From positions 620,001 to 684,000 of the forward strand of contig NZ_CP049304.1 in the NCBI RefSeq assembly GCF_019444005.1: DNA of 64,000 nt. Reading direction: 5' to 3'. The notes under the pieces are model-generated. The model had not been told where the DNA came from. It worked only from the letters and a program-made list of their open reading frames with translations, and did no database searches. Position numbers and translations under genes: made by a program. Positions 19,877-28,858 of the stretch are shown in pieces (position 1 is the stretch's first letter; each line of letters starts with the position of its first letter). This DNA comes from Liquorilactobacillus nagelii DSM 13675 (GTDB taxonomy: Bacteria; Bacillota; Bacilli; Lactobacillales; Lactobacillaceae).

Positions 19877-20326
19877 ATGCGAGTAATTCTACAGCGAGTA
19901 AAACGAGCCAGTGTTAGTGTTGATCAACAAATTGTGGGAAAAATTGACCAAGGATATTTGTTGCTAGTTGGTTTTGCACCGCAAGACGGGCAAAAAGAAA
20001 TTGATTATCTGGTGCATAAGATTAGCAAGTTACGAGTTTTTTCTGATGAAAACGGCAAATTAAATTTGGATATTCATCAGTTAGGAGGACAGATTCTATC
20101 GGTTTCACAGTTTACGCTGTATGCAGCTCTGAAAAAGGGAAATCGTCCGGGTTTTTCCTTAGCACAAGATCCCCAAATTGCTAAACTTAATTATCAAAAG
20201 TTCAATCAGGCTTTGCGATCAGAGCAGATAACGGTTGCAGAAGGAGTTTTTGGAGCTGATATGCAAGTTTCATTGGTGAATGATGGGCCAGTAACACTGA
20301 TTTATGATACGGAACAGCTGCTTTAA
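19877..20326 (+). CDS. dtd: D-aminoacyl-tRNA deacylase
   Basis: 149 residues. Dtd hydrolyses D-aminoacyl-tRNA, removing misacylated D-amino acids (and Gly from tRNA-Ala). The active-site motifs SQFTL (about residue 77) and NDGPVT (about 137) are present; the family N-terminus MRVILQRVKRASV fixes the start at ATG 19877, after AAGGATGG. Downstream of rel in the same direction. Confidence 0.95.
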   Translation: MRVILQRVKRASVSVDQQIVGKIDQGYLLLVGFAPQDGQKEIDYLVHKISKLRVFSDENGKLNLDIHQLGGQILSVSQFTLYAALKKGNRPGFSLAQDPQIAKLNYQKFNQALRSEQITVAEGVFGADMQVSLVNDGPVTLIYDTEQLL

Positions 20327-20355
20327 TAAGTGGTATTTGACAAAGGGGGAGTTGG

Positions 20356-21306
20356 ATGCAGTTACTTTCACTTGAATCGGCCGCGCAACAGCTTTGTGCT
20401 CGTCGGCAAAACATTTTTGTTCCGACAACTATTGGGTTGACAGTCTTACGTCAACAATTGGAATTAGATCAGCAAATGCCCGTTTATACTCATCCAGCAA
20501 CAATTCATGATTTAACATTAGATTTAGGTAAAAGTTTAGGCGAATTACCATTGCGAATTTTGTTGCCTGCTGATCTAAAACCTGATGAGCAGGTGCCGAC
20601 CTTACTTTATCTTCATGGGGGGCAGTTTGTTACTGGGGGGACAACCGCTTATGATAAGTTATTGCGTGAGTTGGTTAAACGGGCACGAGTTGGGATTATC
20701 TTTCCGCAATTTGCTTTGGCACCTGAAAAAAAGGCTCCCTTTCAATTAAAACAATTACAGCAATTGTTTCAACGGTTACCTGAGCTAACAGCGACCGAGC
20801 CGTTAAGTTTAGAGCGATTATTATTAGCAGGAGATGATACGGGAGCAGCCTTAGGTTTAGGATTAGTTTTAAGCGAGCCAAGTGCACAAACAGCAATTTA
20901 CAAAATGCTGTTTTTTTGTCCGGTTGTTAATGCTAATTTTGATACAAATTCATATCATCAGTTTGCTGGGGGATATGATTTAACACGCGAACAAATGAAG
21001 TTTTGCTGGCAACAATATTTAGAGAACAGTGAGCAGCGAGATGACAACTTTTTAGTTCCATTAAAGGCCCCGTTAGCAGCTTTACACGCTTTGCCAGAAA
21101 CTTTGATTGTTACTGCTGAAGCTGATCCAGTTCGTGATGAGGGGGAAGCAATGGGACGAAAGTTGCGGGATGCTGGGGTCGATGTTGCTCAAATTCGCTT
21201 TCAAGGAACAATTCATGATTTTACTGTCAAAAATCAACTTGATCAAACCAATGCGTGTCGGTTAGCAATGAATGTAGCGGTTGATTGGTTGAAAAAAAGG
21301 AGATGA
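20356..21306 (+). CDS. Alpha/beta hydrolase of the HSL esterase type with altered nucleophile
   Basis: 316 residues. The fold is that of hormone-sensitive-lipase-like esterases: oxyanion-hole HGG at residues 87-89, acid residue in EADPVRDEG (Asp257) and histidine in GTIHDF (His287). However, the nucleophile elbow, normally GDSAG, reads GDDTG at residues 159-163, so the catalytic Ser is replaced by Asp161 (codon 20836-20838). It may be inactive as a serine esterase or use aspartate chemistry. ATG 20356 follows GGGGGAG. Downstream the HAD gene starts six bases after its stop. Confidence 0.8.
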   Translation: MQLLSLESAAQQLCARRQNIFVPTTIGLTVLRQQLELDQQMPVYTHPATIHDLTLDLGKSLGELPLRILLPADLKPDEQVPTLLYLHGGQFVTGGTTAYDKLLRELVKRARVGIIFPQFALAPEKKAPFQLKQLQQLFQRLPELTATEPLSLERLLLAGDDTGAALGLGLVLSEPSAQTAIYKMLFFCPVVNANFDTNSYHQFAGGYDLTREQMKFCWQQYLENSEQRDDNFLVPLKAPLAALHALPETLIVTAEADPVRDEGEAMGRKLRDAGVDVAQIRFQGTIHDFTVKNQLDQTNACRLAMNVAVDWLKKRR

Positions 21307-21311
21307 TGGTT

Positions 21312-21959
21312 ATGTCGTTAGCTTCAAAGTTAAAATTGAAAAACTTTTGTTGGGATTTTGATGGGACGCTATTTGATACTTACCCAGAAATGACAATTAG
21401 TTTCCAAGAGGCAGCTGCTCGGCTAGGATTGACTTTAACAGCTGATGAAGTTTATCGTCAGTTAAGACAAACTTCTGTTGGACAAACAATTAGACATTTT
21501 ATTGGTGAGGGTCCACAGGCTCTTTTAATGAAACAAAAATTTCACGCAATTGAAGCTAAAAATTGCTTGCAAGCAAGGCCTTTCCCAGGAATTAAAGATT
21601 TTAGCAGTTATTTGGCGAGTCAGGGGTGTCAACAATTTTTACTGACTCATCGGAATCAATCAGCTTGGAACTTACTAAAACGAGCTGGACTAAAAGAGTA
21701 TTTTACAGGTGGGGTCACAGCCGAAATGGGTTTTGCTCGTAAACCTGATCCGCAGTCAATAAATTATCTTAGCCAGCAATTTAATTTGCAGCCCGATTTA
21801 TCAGTAATGATTGGTGACCGTCCCTTAGACGTCCTAGCTGGTCAACGAGCGGGCTTTCAGGGATGGTTATTTGATCCGGATGGCTTGATTACCATGGGTA
21901 GTGAAAATTGGCGCTTTACGACTTATAATCAAGTATTAGAATGTTTTCTTAGTGATTAA
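21312..21959 (+). CDS. HAD-superfamily phosphatase, phosphoglycolate-phosphatase-like
   Basis: 215 residues. Motif I DFDGTLFDT (nucleophile and acid Asp at about residues 14 and 16), a helical cap, motif II TH in LLTHRNQS, motif III lysine in RKPDPQS and motif IV GDRPLD in MIGDRPLDVLAG mark a HAD subfamily IA hydrolase; the substrate is unknown. ATG 21312 lies eight bases after GGAGA (21299-21303); earlier ATGs at 21303 and 21306 are too close. It is probably cotranscribed with the esterase gene and its stop overlaps the convergent amidase gene by four bases. Confidence 0.85.
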   Translation: MSLASKLKLKNFCWDFDGTLFDTYPEMTISFQEAAARLGLTLTADEVYRQLRQTSVGQTIRHFIGEGPQALLMKQKFHAIEAKNCLQARPFPGIKDFSSYLASQGCQQFLLTHRNQSAWNLLKRAGLKEYFTGGVTAEMGFARKPDPQSINYLSQQFNLQPDLSVMIGDRPLDVLAGQRAGFQGWLFDPDGLITMGSENWRFTTYNQVLECFLSD

Positions 21960-22819
21960 TTACTTTCGAAGTATTTATTAAGACCAGCTACAACATCGTT
22001 GGCAACGGTAGTGCGATAATGGGAACTGCGAATCTGCTGAAAGTCACGATCAGTGTTAATATAGCCCATTTCAAGTAAAATTGCCGGAAAATCATTATCT
22101 CGAATTACTTCAAAATTGCCAAATTCAATCCCACGATTTTCTAAGCTGATATTATTAAATTTTTGATTAATCGAGCTAGCTAATCGATAAGATAATTGGC
22201 GGTGATAGTAGTAAGTGGTAACACCGGAGGCCGAGTTTTCGGTCGGTGATGAATCAAAATGAAAACTAATAAAAGCATCTGCATGAACTTCATTTGATAA
22301 GTTAGGACGAGCAGCTAAGCTGACAAAACGATCACTTGTTCGAGTCAGATAAACTTTAGCCCCACGTGCACGCAACTCTTGGGCAACTTCTTTAGCTAAT
22401 TTCAGAGTATAAGTTTTTTCCATTTTGCCACTGCTGGAAAGCGCACCGGAGTCTGAACCGCCATGGCCTGGATCAAGGACGATTGTTGCGTTGTTTAAAT
22501 GATGGATCTTTTTGGGACCTTGGGGGTTAAGATTCCAATTAGCTACCCAACCAAAGTTATTCTGACTTGTTCTAACGTAGTACCAGTGATATTTGCTACG
22601 CAAAACGGTTAGCCGAGTTCCGCGGCTTAGACTTTTTGTTTTTTGGTACTCAACGCCGGGACCTTTGCGTAATTCAACTTGACTGACATTGACTTCAACT
22701 TGTTTAAAATAAGCAAAAGTCCGGCTAGCAATAATACCGATCAGTGCAGCAATAATTAAGCTGAGAACGGCTAAGTTGCTAATCTTGAATGAATTGTGTT
22801 GTTTTCTGCTTCTTCTCAT
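21956..22819 (-). CDS. N-acetylmuramoyl-L-alanine amidase with SH3 domain, membrane anchored
   Basis: 287 residues. A basic N-terminus and one hydrophobic segment (about 15-36) form a signal anchor; an SH3-type domain follows (about 43-98, with the RKGPGVEYQK element), then an Amidase_3 catalytic domain (about 112-284). Zinc ligands are visible as His119 in DPGHGG, Glu134 and His187 in SFHFDS, and the catalytic Glu250 in LLEMGY. The enzyme would cut the MurNAc-L-Ala bond of peptidoglycan outside the cell. Minus strand, convergent with the HAD gene; Shine-Dalgarno TTGGAG lies about 12 bases upstream of its ATG. Confidence 0.92.
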   Translation of the reverse strand: MRRSRKQHNSFKISNLAVLSLIIAALIGIIASRTFAYFKQVEVNVSQVELRKGPGVEYQKTKSLSRGTRLTVLRSKYHWYYVRTSQNNFGWVANWNLNPQGPKKIHHLNNATIVLDPGHGGSDSGALSSSGKMEKTYTLKLAKEVAQELRARGAKVYLTRTSDRFVSLAARPNLSNEVHADAFISFHFDSSPTENSASGVTTYYYHRQLSYRLASSINQKFNNISLENRGIEFGNFEVIRDNDFPAILLEMGYINTDRDFQQIRSSHYRTTVANDVVAGLNKYFESN

Positions 22820-22925
22820 AAATTAATTAGACTCCAATAAACATTTTTTAACCAGTTTATTATACCAAATAAATTTAAGCTGCGTTAAAAAAGACACAAA
22901 AGTCTGCTAATAAATTTGCTAAAAC

Positions 22926-22954
22926 TTGACTTGAAGCTGATTTTCGAGTATCTT
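22926..22954 (+). promoter_or_regulatory. Promoter of the hisS-aspS operon
   Basis: TTGACT at 22926-22931 and TATCTT at 22949-22954, spacing 17. The predicted start near 22961 is just upstream of the T-box stem I. The bases 22820-22925 between this and the minus-strand amidase are A/T-rich with nothing else recognised. Confidence 0.6.
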
Positions 22955-22960
22955 TACTAC

Positions 22961-23170
22961 AGTATCTAAAACCGAACGAAAGAAGAGTAGCTTGTTTTCT
23001 TAGACAGCGAAGGGAGATTTGGTGTGAGTCCCGCTAAGTATAGGCAAGTAAAAGACACTTTCGAGGTGTACGGGCAACTGTGCCGCTGCTGGGGCGTTAT
23101 CCAAAAGCATAAATTAAGGTGGTACCGTGCTGTTCAAGCGCCCTTGTCGAAATTCGGCAAGGCTTTTTTT
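22961..23170 (+). promoter_or_regulatory. T-box leader of hisS-aspS with overlapping Asp/His specifier
   Basis: Stem I can be traced: base stem CGAAAG (22977-22982) with CTTTCG (23058-23063), CTTG/CAAG and CTTAG/CTAAG helices, and the distal element AGCGAAGGGAG-GGTGTGAG-TCCC around 23006-23032. The specifier loop carries GACAC at 23054-23058, that is Asp GAC followed by a purine, overlapping His CAC. The T-box proper AAGGTGGTACCGTG is at 23116-23129 and pairs with uncharged tRNA. The terminator is 23140-23150 with 23154-23163, then seven T. Uncharged tRNA should allow readthrough into hisS and aspS. Confidence 0.9.
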
Positions 23171-23197
23171 ATTTTATTTTTTAGGAGGAAACAAGCA

Positions 23198-24484
23198 ATG
23201 AAGTATCAACGTCCAAAAGGTACGAATGATATTATTCCAGGAGAAGCGGAAAAATGGCAGCAAATTGAAAAAATTGCGCGGCAAGTTTTTCAGAAATATC
23301 GCTATCAGGAAATTAGGACCCCAATTTTTGAAAGCTTCGAAGTTTTTTCACGAACATCAGGTGAAACATCTGATATTGTGACTAAAGAAATGTATGATTT
23401 TTATGATAAAGGTAACCGGCATATTACCTTGCGTCCAGAAGGAACTGCTGGGGTAGTTCGGGCGTATGTCGAAAATAAGCTTTATGGGCCAGAGATCCAA
23501 CGCCCATTCAAAACTTACTACATGGGGCCAATGTTCCGCTATGAACGTCCGCAGTCTGGTCGGTTACGCCAATTTCATCAAATCGGGGTCGAAGCTTTTG
23601 GGGTTGACAGTCCGGCTTTAGATGTTGAAGTAATCGCAATGGCTATGAATTTATTAAGCGATCTGGGGATTCAGCATGTCAAGTTGGCTTTAAACACTTT
23701 AGGGGATCAGCCATCACGTCAATCTTATCATCAAGCTCTTGTTGATTATTTAACACCTTATCAAGCTGAGTTAAGTGAAGACTCACAAATTCGACTACAA
23801 AAGAATCCATTGCGAGTGCTTGATAGTAAAGATCAACATGATCAAGAAATTGTGGCGAATGCACCACAGATCGTTGATTATTTAACGCCTGAAGCACAGA
23901 TGCATTTCGATGCAGTGCAGCAATTGTTAAAAGATTTGGGGATTGACTTTGAAATTGATTCAACGATGGTTCGTGGCTTGGACTATTACAATCATACAAT
24001 TTTTGAAATTATGAGTGATTCAAAGGCGTTTGGTGGTAAATGGACAACCGTTTGTGCTGGAGGTCGTTATAATGGCCTTGTTGAACAGCTTGGTGGTCCA
24101 GAGGTCCCAGGAATTGGGTTTGGTTTAGGTGTTGAACGGCTATTGTTAATACTTGAAGCTGAAAAATACCAGGCATGGCAAAATAATCCGCTGGATGTTT
24201 ACGTGGTTGGTATTGGAAACGAAACAAATGCAGCCACTTTGAAATTAGTTCAAGCAATTCGTCAAGCTGGTTTTAGTGCCGATCGTGATTATTTACAACG
24301 AAAACCTAAAGGTCAATTTAAAACAGCTAGCCGTTTGGCAGCAAAATATACGTTGACAGTTGGTGAAAGCGAATTGTCCAGTCAAACCGCAAAATTGAAA
24401 CAAATGAGCAGCGGTATTGAAAAAACAGTTAAATTAGCGGCTATTTTTGCAGATTTTGCCGCAGTTTGTCAACAGTTTAAATAA
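23198..24484 (+). CDS. hisS: Histidine--tRNA ligase
   Basis: 428 residues, class II synthetase. The start ATG 23198 follows TTAGGAGGAA and gives the family N-terminus [14 protein letters not shown]; longer reading of the frame upstream crosses the T-box and is not coding. Motif 2 ([19 protein letters not shown], about residues 110-128), the HisA signature [11 protein letters not shown] and motif 3 [13 protein letters not shown] are present, followed by a C-terminal anticodon-binding domain from about residue 330. aspS begins 16 bases downstream in the same T-box-controlled operon. Confidence 0.97.
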   Translation: MKYQRPKGTNDIIPGEAEKWQQIEKIARQVFQKYRYQEIRTPIFESFEVFSRTSGETSDIVTKEMYDFYDKGNRHITLRPEGTAGVVRAYVENKLYGPEIQRPFKTYYMGPMFRYERPQSGRLRQFHQIGVEAFGVDSPALDVEVIAMAMNLLSDLGIQHVKLALNTLGDQPSRQSYHQALVDYLTPYQAELSEDSQIRLQKNPLRVLDSKDQHDQEIVANAPQIVDYLTPEAQMHFDAVQQLLKDLGIDFEIDSTMVRGLDYYNHTIFEIMSDSKAFGGKWTTVCAGGRYNGLVEQLGGPEVPGIGFGLGVERLLLILEAEKYQAWQNNPLDVYVVGIGNETNAATLKLVQAIRQAGFSADRDYLQRKPKGQFKTASRLAAKYTLTVGESELSSQTAKLKQMSSGIEKTVKLAAIFADFAAVCQQFK

Positions 24485-24499
24485 GAAGGAGTAAGCAAG

Positions 24500-26260
24500 A
24501 TGAAGAGAACAACTTATTGTGGTTTAGTAAATGAAAGCTTTTTAGACCAACAGGTTTGTTTACAAGGCTGGGTACAAAAGCGACGTGACTTAGGAAAATT
24601 AATTTTTATTGATTTGCGTGATCGAACAGGAATTGTTCAGTTGGTTTTCAGTCATGAATTTGATCCAGCAGCATTAGAAGTTGCTGATCAATTACGCAGC
24701 GAATATGTAATTGAAGTTGCAGGCGCTGTTGTCCGTCGTTCGGATGCGGAAATTAATTCGAAAATGAAAACTGGTACAATCGAGGTGGAAGTTCACCAAG
24801 TTAAAATTTTGAATAAAGCTAAGACGCCACCATTTTATATTCAAAATGATATCAATGTTACCGATGATTTACGCTTGAAGTATCGTTATTTAGATTTACG
24901 TCGGCCAGAAATGCAGCAAGCAATTATTTTGCGCAGTAAAATTACGCAAGCTGTCCACCGTTATTTGGATGAACAAGATTTTGTGAATATCGAAACACCC
25001 TATCTCACTAAATCAACTCCGGAAGGCGCTCGTGATTATTTAGTGCCTTCACGTGTTTATCCCGGTCATTTTTATGCTTTACCGCAATCACCACAGTTGT
25101 TTAAACAATTGTTGATGGGAGCTGGTTTTGATCGCTATTATCAGATTGCTCGCTGTTTCCGTGATGAAGACTTACGTGGTGATCGGCAGCCAGAGTTTAC
25201 CCAGATTGATTTAGAGACTTCTTTCTTAAGTGCAGAGGATATTCAAAAAATCACCGAGGGATTGCTGCAGCGAGTTATGAAAGACGTTTTGGGAGTCGAC
25301 ATCAAATTCCCATTGCCAAGAATTACTTGGGATGAGGCGATGAATCGTTTTGGTTCAGACAAACCGGATACGCGTTTTGGAATGGAATTAACTGATATGG
25401 CTCCAGCCGTAAAGGATGTTGATTTTAAAGTTTTCCAGACGGTTTTGGAAAAAGGCGGTCAAGTTAAAGCAATTGTTGTTCCAGGTGGTGCTGATAAGTA
25501 TTCACGTAAAGAGATTGATGCTAAGCAGGAATACATCAAACGCTTTGGTGCCAAAGGCTTAGCTTGGCTGAAAGTAACTGATGACGGTTTTTCTGGTCCC
25601 GTAGCTAAGTTCTTTAAGGATTCAGTCGACAGTATCAAGCAAACAGCTCAAGCTGATGTTGGTGATTTAATTTTATTCGTAGCAGATAAGCGCAAGGTAG
25701 TGGCTGATGCCCTAGGTTATTTGCGAACCAGTATTGCTCGTGAGTTAGATTTGATTGATAAATCTAAATTCAATTTCTTATGGGTAGTTGATTGGCCATT
25801 ATTTGAATACAGCGAAGAATTTCATCGTTATATTGCAGCTCATCATCCATTTACAATGCCTAATGAAGAGGATATTGGTTTATTGGACACTGATCCGCAT
25901 CAAGCACACGCTCAAAGTTATGATATTGTTTTGAACGGTTTTGAACTTGGTGGTGGTTCGATCAGAATTCATCAAAGAGCTATCCAAGAAAAAATGTTTA
26001 AGGCTTTGGGCTTTACTAAAGAAAGAGCTGAAAAACAGTTTGGTTTCTTCTTAGATGCCTTAGATTATGGTTTTCCACCACATGGCGGCTTAGCAATTGG
26101 GTTGGATCGCTTTGCAATGTTGTTGTCAGGCAAAGAAAACATTCGTGAAGTAATTGCTTTTCCGAAGAATTCAAAGGCTTCCGAACCGTTGACTAATGCT
26201 CCATCAACAGTTGTTCAAAAACAATTAGATGAATTAGGTTTAGAAATTCAAGACGATTAA
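24500..26260 (+). CDS. aspS: Aspartate--tRNA ligase
   Basis: 586 residues, class IIb synthetase. An N-terminal OB anticodon-binding domain (about 1-105, [20 protein letters not shown]) is followed by the catalytic domain with motif 2 in [19 protein letters not shown] and motif 3 in [13 protein letters not shown], plus the bacterial GAD insertion (about 285-420). ATG 24500 follows AAGGAG. It is cotranscribed with hisS and followed by a terminator at 26275. Confidence 0.97.
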   Translation: MKRTTYCGLVNESFLDQQVCLQGWVQKRRDLGKLIFIDLRDRTGIVQLVFSHEFDPAALEVADQLRSEYVIEVAGAVVRRSDAEINSKMKTGTIEVEVHQVKILNKAKTPPFYIQNDINVTDDLRLKYRYLDLRRPEMQQAIILRSKITQAVHRYLDEQDFVNIETPYLTKSTPEGARDYLVPSRVYPGHFYALPQSPQLFKQLLMGAGFDRYYQIARCFRDEDLRGDRQPEFTQIDLETSFLSAEDIQKITEGLLQRVMKDVLGVDIKFPLPRITWDEAMNRFGSDKPDTRFGMELTDMAPAVKDVDFKVFQTVLEKGGQVKAIVVPGGADKYSRKEIDAKQEYIKRFGAKGLAWLKVTDDGFSGPVAKFFKDSVDSIKQTAQADVGDLILFVADKRKVVADALGYLRTSIARELDLIDKSKFNFLWVVDWPLFEYSEEFHRYIAAHHPFTMPNEEDIGLLDTDPHQAHAQSYDIVLNGFELGGGSIRIHQRAIQEKMFKALGFTKERAEKQFGFFLDALDYGFPPHGGLAIGLDRFAMLLSGKENIREVIAFPKNSKASEPLTNAPSTVVQKQLDELGLEIQDD

Positions 26261-26274
26261 TTTGTTAACATTAG

Positions 26275-26309
26275 AATCTAGAGAAAACCAATTCTCTGGA
26301 TTTTTTTTT
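26275..26309 (+). terminator. Terminator after aspS
   Basis: A 10-bp stem with one T-G pair (AATCTAGAGA 26275-26284 with TCTCTGGATT 26293-26302), 8-base loop, and a T-run of nine. Confidence 0.85.
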
Positions 26310-26311
26310 GC

Positions 26312-26340
26312 TTGCATAACTAGAAATTTTAAGTTATCTT
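26312..26340 (+). promoter_or_regulatory. Promoter of msrA
   Basis: TTGCAT at 26312-26317 and TATCTT at 26335-26340 with 17 bases between, immediately after the aspS terminator. Confidence 0.6.
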
Positions 26341-26371
26341 TATCAGTGATTAAGAAACGGAGGATACTAAT

Positions 26372-26896
26372 GTGGATAAACATTTTGGAACCGCAATTTT
26401 TGCTGGTGGCTGTTTTTGGTGCATGGTTCATCCATTTGACCAACAGCCTGGAATTATTAAGGTTATTTCTGGCTACACAGGTGGACACGTTCCGTTTCCA
26501 ACTTATGAACAGGTTTGCTCGCAAACTACGGGGCATACTGAAGCAGTTCAAATTACTTTTGATCCAGCAATTATTTCTTACGCACAATTAGTTGAAATAT
26601 ACTGGCAGCAAACTGATCCAACTGATGCGATGGGGCAATTTCAGGATCGCGGTGACAGCTATCGGCCGGTAATTTTTACTAATAGTGAACAGCAAAAAAA
26701 GATTGCAATTGCGTCGCGGAAAAAGTTGGCAAGTAGCGGTCTTTTTAGTGAACCAATTGTAACTAAAATTGAAACTGCCAAACCGTTTTATCCTGCAGAA
26801 GACTATCATCAAGATTTTTATCAAAAGGACCCGGCGCGTTATCAACTTGAAACAGGAACGCGTCAAAAGTTTAAACAGCAACATTGGCACAATTGA
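26372..26896 (+). CDS. msrA: Peptide-methionine (S)-S-oxide reductase MsrA
   Basis: 174 residues. MsrA repairs methionine-S-sulfoxide in proteins. The catalytic GGCFWC motif places the nucleophile Cys at residue 14; the later [12 protein letters not shown] segment is typical of the family. The start is GTG 26372, eight bases after GGAGG at 26359-26363; an ATG two bases earlier (26370) is in another frame and gives no recognisable protein. A YitT-family gene follows after 32 bases. Confidence 0.95.
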   Translation: MDKHFGTAIFAGGCFWCMVHPFDQQPGIIKVISGYTGGHVPFPTYEQVCSQTTGHTEAVQITFDPAIISYAQLVEIYWQQTDPTDAMGQFQDRGDSYRPVIFTNSEQQKKIAIASRKKLASSGLFSEPIVTKIETAKPFYPAEDYHQDFYQKDPARYQLETGTRQKFKQQHWHN

Positions 26897-26928
26897 TTAA
26901 TATATAATTAGTTTTGGGAGGAAAAAGA

Positions 26929-27810
26929 ATGGATGAGCTTCAACAGATCTGGAAGCGGCATCAATATGTAGCACGAGCTTCAACAGCATTTATTTATGGA
27001 ATTTTAGTTTCAATTGCGATGAATTTTTTCTGGACTCCCGGTAAAATTTATTCATCAGGAGTAACTGGACTAGCTCAATTGTTAGCAACTTTAGGAAAAC
27101 GTTATTTTGCAGGTAGTTTCCATCCATCGGTCGCACTATTGTTGTTTCTGTTGAATTTGCCTTTATTTGTATTGGCTTGGAAACAAATTGGCCATCGCTT
27201 CACTTTCTTTACGATTTTAGCAGTTGTTTGTTCAAGTGTGATGATTAAGTCACTAACATCGGTTACTTTAACTAGAGATCCGATTATCTGTGCAATTTTT
27301 GGTGCGGCAATTAATGGGTTTGGTACTGGTTTAGCACTCAAAAATGGAATTTCAACTGGCGGCTTAGATATTTTGGGTTTAACTTTACGAAAAAAAACCG
27401 GTAAAAGCATTGGAACAATTAATTTGTGCTTTAATTTCTTCATCATTTTAGCAGCCGGAGCAGTCTATGGCTGGCCATATGCTTTTTACTCAGCTCTCGG
27501 GATTTTTATCAATGCTCGTGTAATGGATATGGTTTATACGCGTCAGCAAAAGATGCAGGTGATGATTGTGACTACCAAGCCGCGAAGTGTAATTGATTGT
27601 ATTCAAAGCCGTTTGCAGCGTGGAATTACAATCGTGCATGGTGCTGAAGGAGCTTACCGGCATGATCGAAAAACAATTTTATTTACGGTTATTTCCCGTT
27701 ATGAACAACGAGAGCTAAAAGCAGCCATGGAAGAATCAGATCCATATGCTTTTGTTAGCATTGCTGAAAATGTAGAAATTATGGGTCGTTTTTATGAGCC
27801 TGAGCCTTAA
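26929..27810 (+). CDS. YitT-family integral membrane protein
   Basis: 293 residues. The N-terminal part (about 20-200) has five or six hydrophobic segments with the family pattern NFFWTPGKIYSSGVTGLAQ and NGISTGGLDILGL; the C-terminal soluble part (about 205-290) is a DUF2179 domain, with GITIVHGAEGAY and YAFVSIAENVEIMGRF. The substrate or function is not established. ATG 26929 after GGGAGG is chosen over an upstream in-frame codon at 26914. Followed by the glycosyltransferase cluster. Confidence 0.88.
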   Translation: MDELQQIWKRHQYVARASTAFIYGILVSIAMNFFWTPGKIYSSGVTGLAQLLATLGKRYFAGSFHPSVALLLFLLNLPLFVLAWKQIGHRFTFFTILAVVCSSVMIKSLTSVTLTRDPIICAIFGAAINGFGTGLALKNGISTGGLDILGLTLRKKTGKSIGTINLCFNFFIILAAGAVYGWPYAFYSALGIFINARVMDMVYTRQQKMQVMIVTTKPRSVIDCIQSRLQRGITIVHGAEGAYRHDRKTILFTVISRYEQRELKAAMEESDPYAFVSIAENVEIMGRFYEPEP

Positions 27811-27839
27811 ATCTAGTGAAAGGTTGATCTAATAAATAT

Positions 27840-28844
27840 ATGAGAAATTATGTAGTTGGAATGTATGATAAAACTCAAAATGAAGCAGGACCTAAAGCTA
27901 AACGAGATATTGAAAAATTTTTGGGGGAATTGGGATTTCAAACAATTAATTTTTATTTTCAAGGTGCGCGTAAAGCTGAATTAATTAGTTATAAACAAAG
28001 TTGGTGGGATATTCCCCGACGTTTGAAGGGTTTGGGAGCAGATAATCTTTTTTTTCAGTATCCAGCATTTAACCAGCGAACCAATGAAGCGATTTTAACA
28101 AGTGCCAAACAAAATGCAGCTAAGGTTTATTTGATTATTCATGATGTTGAGTCATTACGCGAATTCAGTAACGATTCAACATTCATTAACTGGGAAATTA
28201 ATTTTTTCAATCAAAGTGACGGATTGATTGTGCACAATGCTAAAATGCAACAATGGTTGAAGCAAAATGGGGTCCAAGTGCCAATGGTCGATCTACAGAT
28301 TTTTGATTATGATAATCCGCAACCATTGATTAAACAAGTTCAATATCAAGGAAGTTTATGCTATGCTGGCAATTTAGCTAAAGCTGAATTTTTACAGGAA
28401 TTAAATTTAAAGCATCAGCTACATTTGTTTGGTCCAAATCCGTCAGTTAGTTTGAAAGATGCCGCAAACTATCACGGTTCTTTTTCACCAGAAGATTTGC
28501 CAGCACATTTGCAAGGAAATTTTGGCCTAGTTTGGGATGGAAATCAAGTCGAGCAAACGGTTGGAAAATTTGGAGCCTACTTGAAATATAATAATCCGCA
28601 TAAGACGTCTCTTTATTTAAGTTCTGGGTTACCGGTAATTATTGCTAAGGATGCCGCGCTGGCTGGTTTTATTACTTCACAAGGATTAGGAATCGCGGTT
28701 ACTTCCTTGAAGGAGTTAGACCGAGAACTGCTGAAAATTGATGCTCAAGAATATGAACAGATGAGACAACGTGTCCAGCGAATTGCTAAAAAAATCCGAT
28801 CTGGGCAATATATTAAAGCTGCTGTTAAGCAACTAATTGATTAA
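27840..28844 (+). CDS. Glycosyltransferase, Gtf3/galactofuranosyltransferase-like
   Basis: 334 residues, soluble, no signal peptide. It resembles the GT-B sugar transferases annotated as beta-1,6-galactofuranosyltransferases or Gtf3-type glucosyltransferases: IIHDVESLREF near residue 100, GSLCYAGNLAKAEFL near residue 173, and a C-terminal nucleotide-sugar site with KYNNPHKTSLYLSSGLPVI near residues 250-270. The acceptor could be an adhesin or a cell-surface polysaccharide. ATG 27840 has only a weak Shine-Dalgarno. First of three adjacent glycosyltransferases. Confidence 0.72.
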   Translation: MRNYVVGMYDKTQNEAGPKAKRDIEKFLGELGFQTINFYFQGARKAELISYKQSWWDIPRRLKGLGADNLFFQYPAFNQRTNEAILTSAKQNAAKVYLIIHDVESLREFSNDSTFINWEINFFNQSDGLIVHNAKMQQWLKQNGVQVPMVDLQIFDYDNPQPLIKQVQYQGSLCYAGNLAKAEFLQELNLKHQLHLFGPNPSVSLKDAANYHGSFSPEDLPAHLQGNFGLVWDGNQVEQTVGKFGAYLKYNNPHKTSLYLSSGLPVIIAKDAALAGFITSQGLGIAVTSLKELDRELLKIDAQEYEQMRQRVQRIAKKIRSGQYIKAAVKQLID

Positions 28845-28858
28845 GTATGGAGAAAGTT

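Noticed and set aside
23008..23095. Sequence reminiscent of a cobalamin riboswitch (GGTGTGAGTCC with GGGCAACTGTGCC)
   Set aside because: The order of elements, the stem I helices, the specifier loop, the T-box motif and hisS downstream all fit a T-box leader better.
23024..23197. Open frame continuous with hisS that would add 58 residues upstream
   Set aside because: It lies inside the T-box leader and its terminator; the family start and Shine-Dalgarno are at 23198.
26262..26591. 109-codon plus-strand frame starting before msrA
   Set aside because: Out of frame with msrA, crosses the aspS terminator, and its protein resembles nothing; msrA explains the region.
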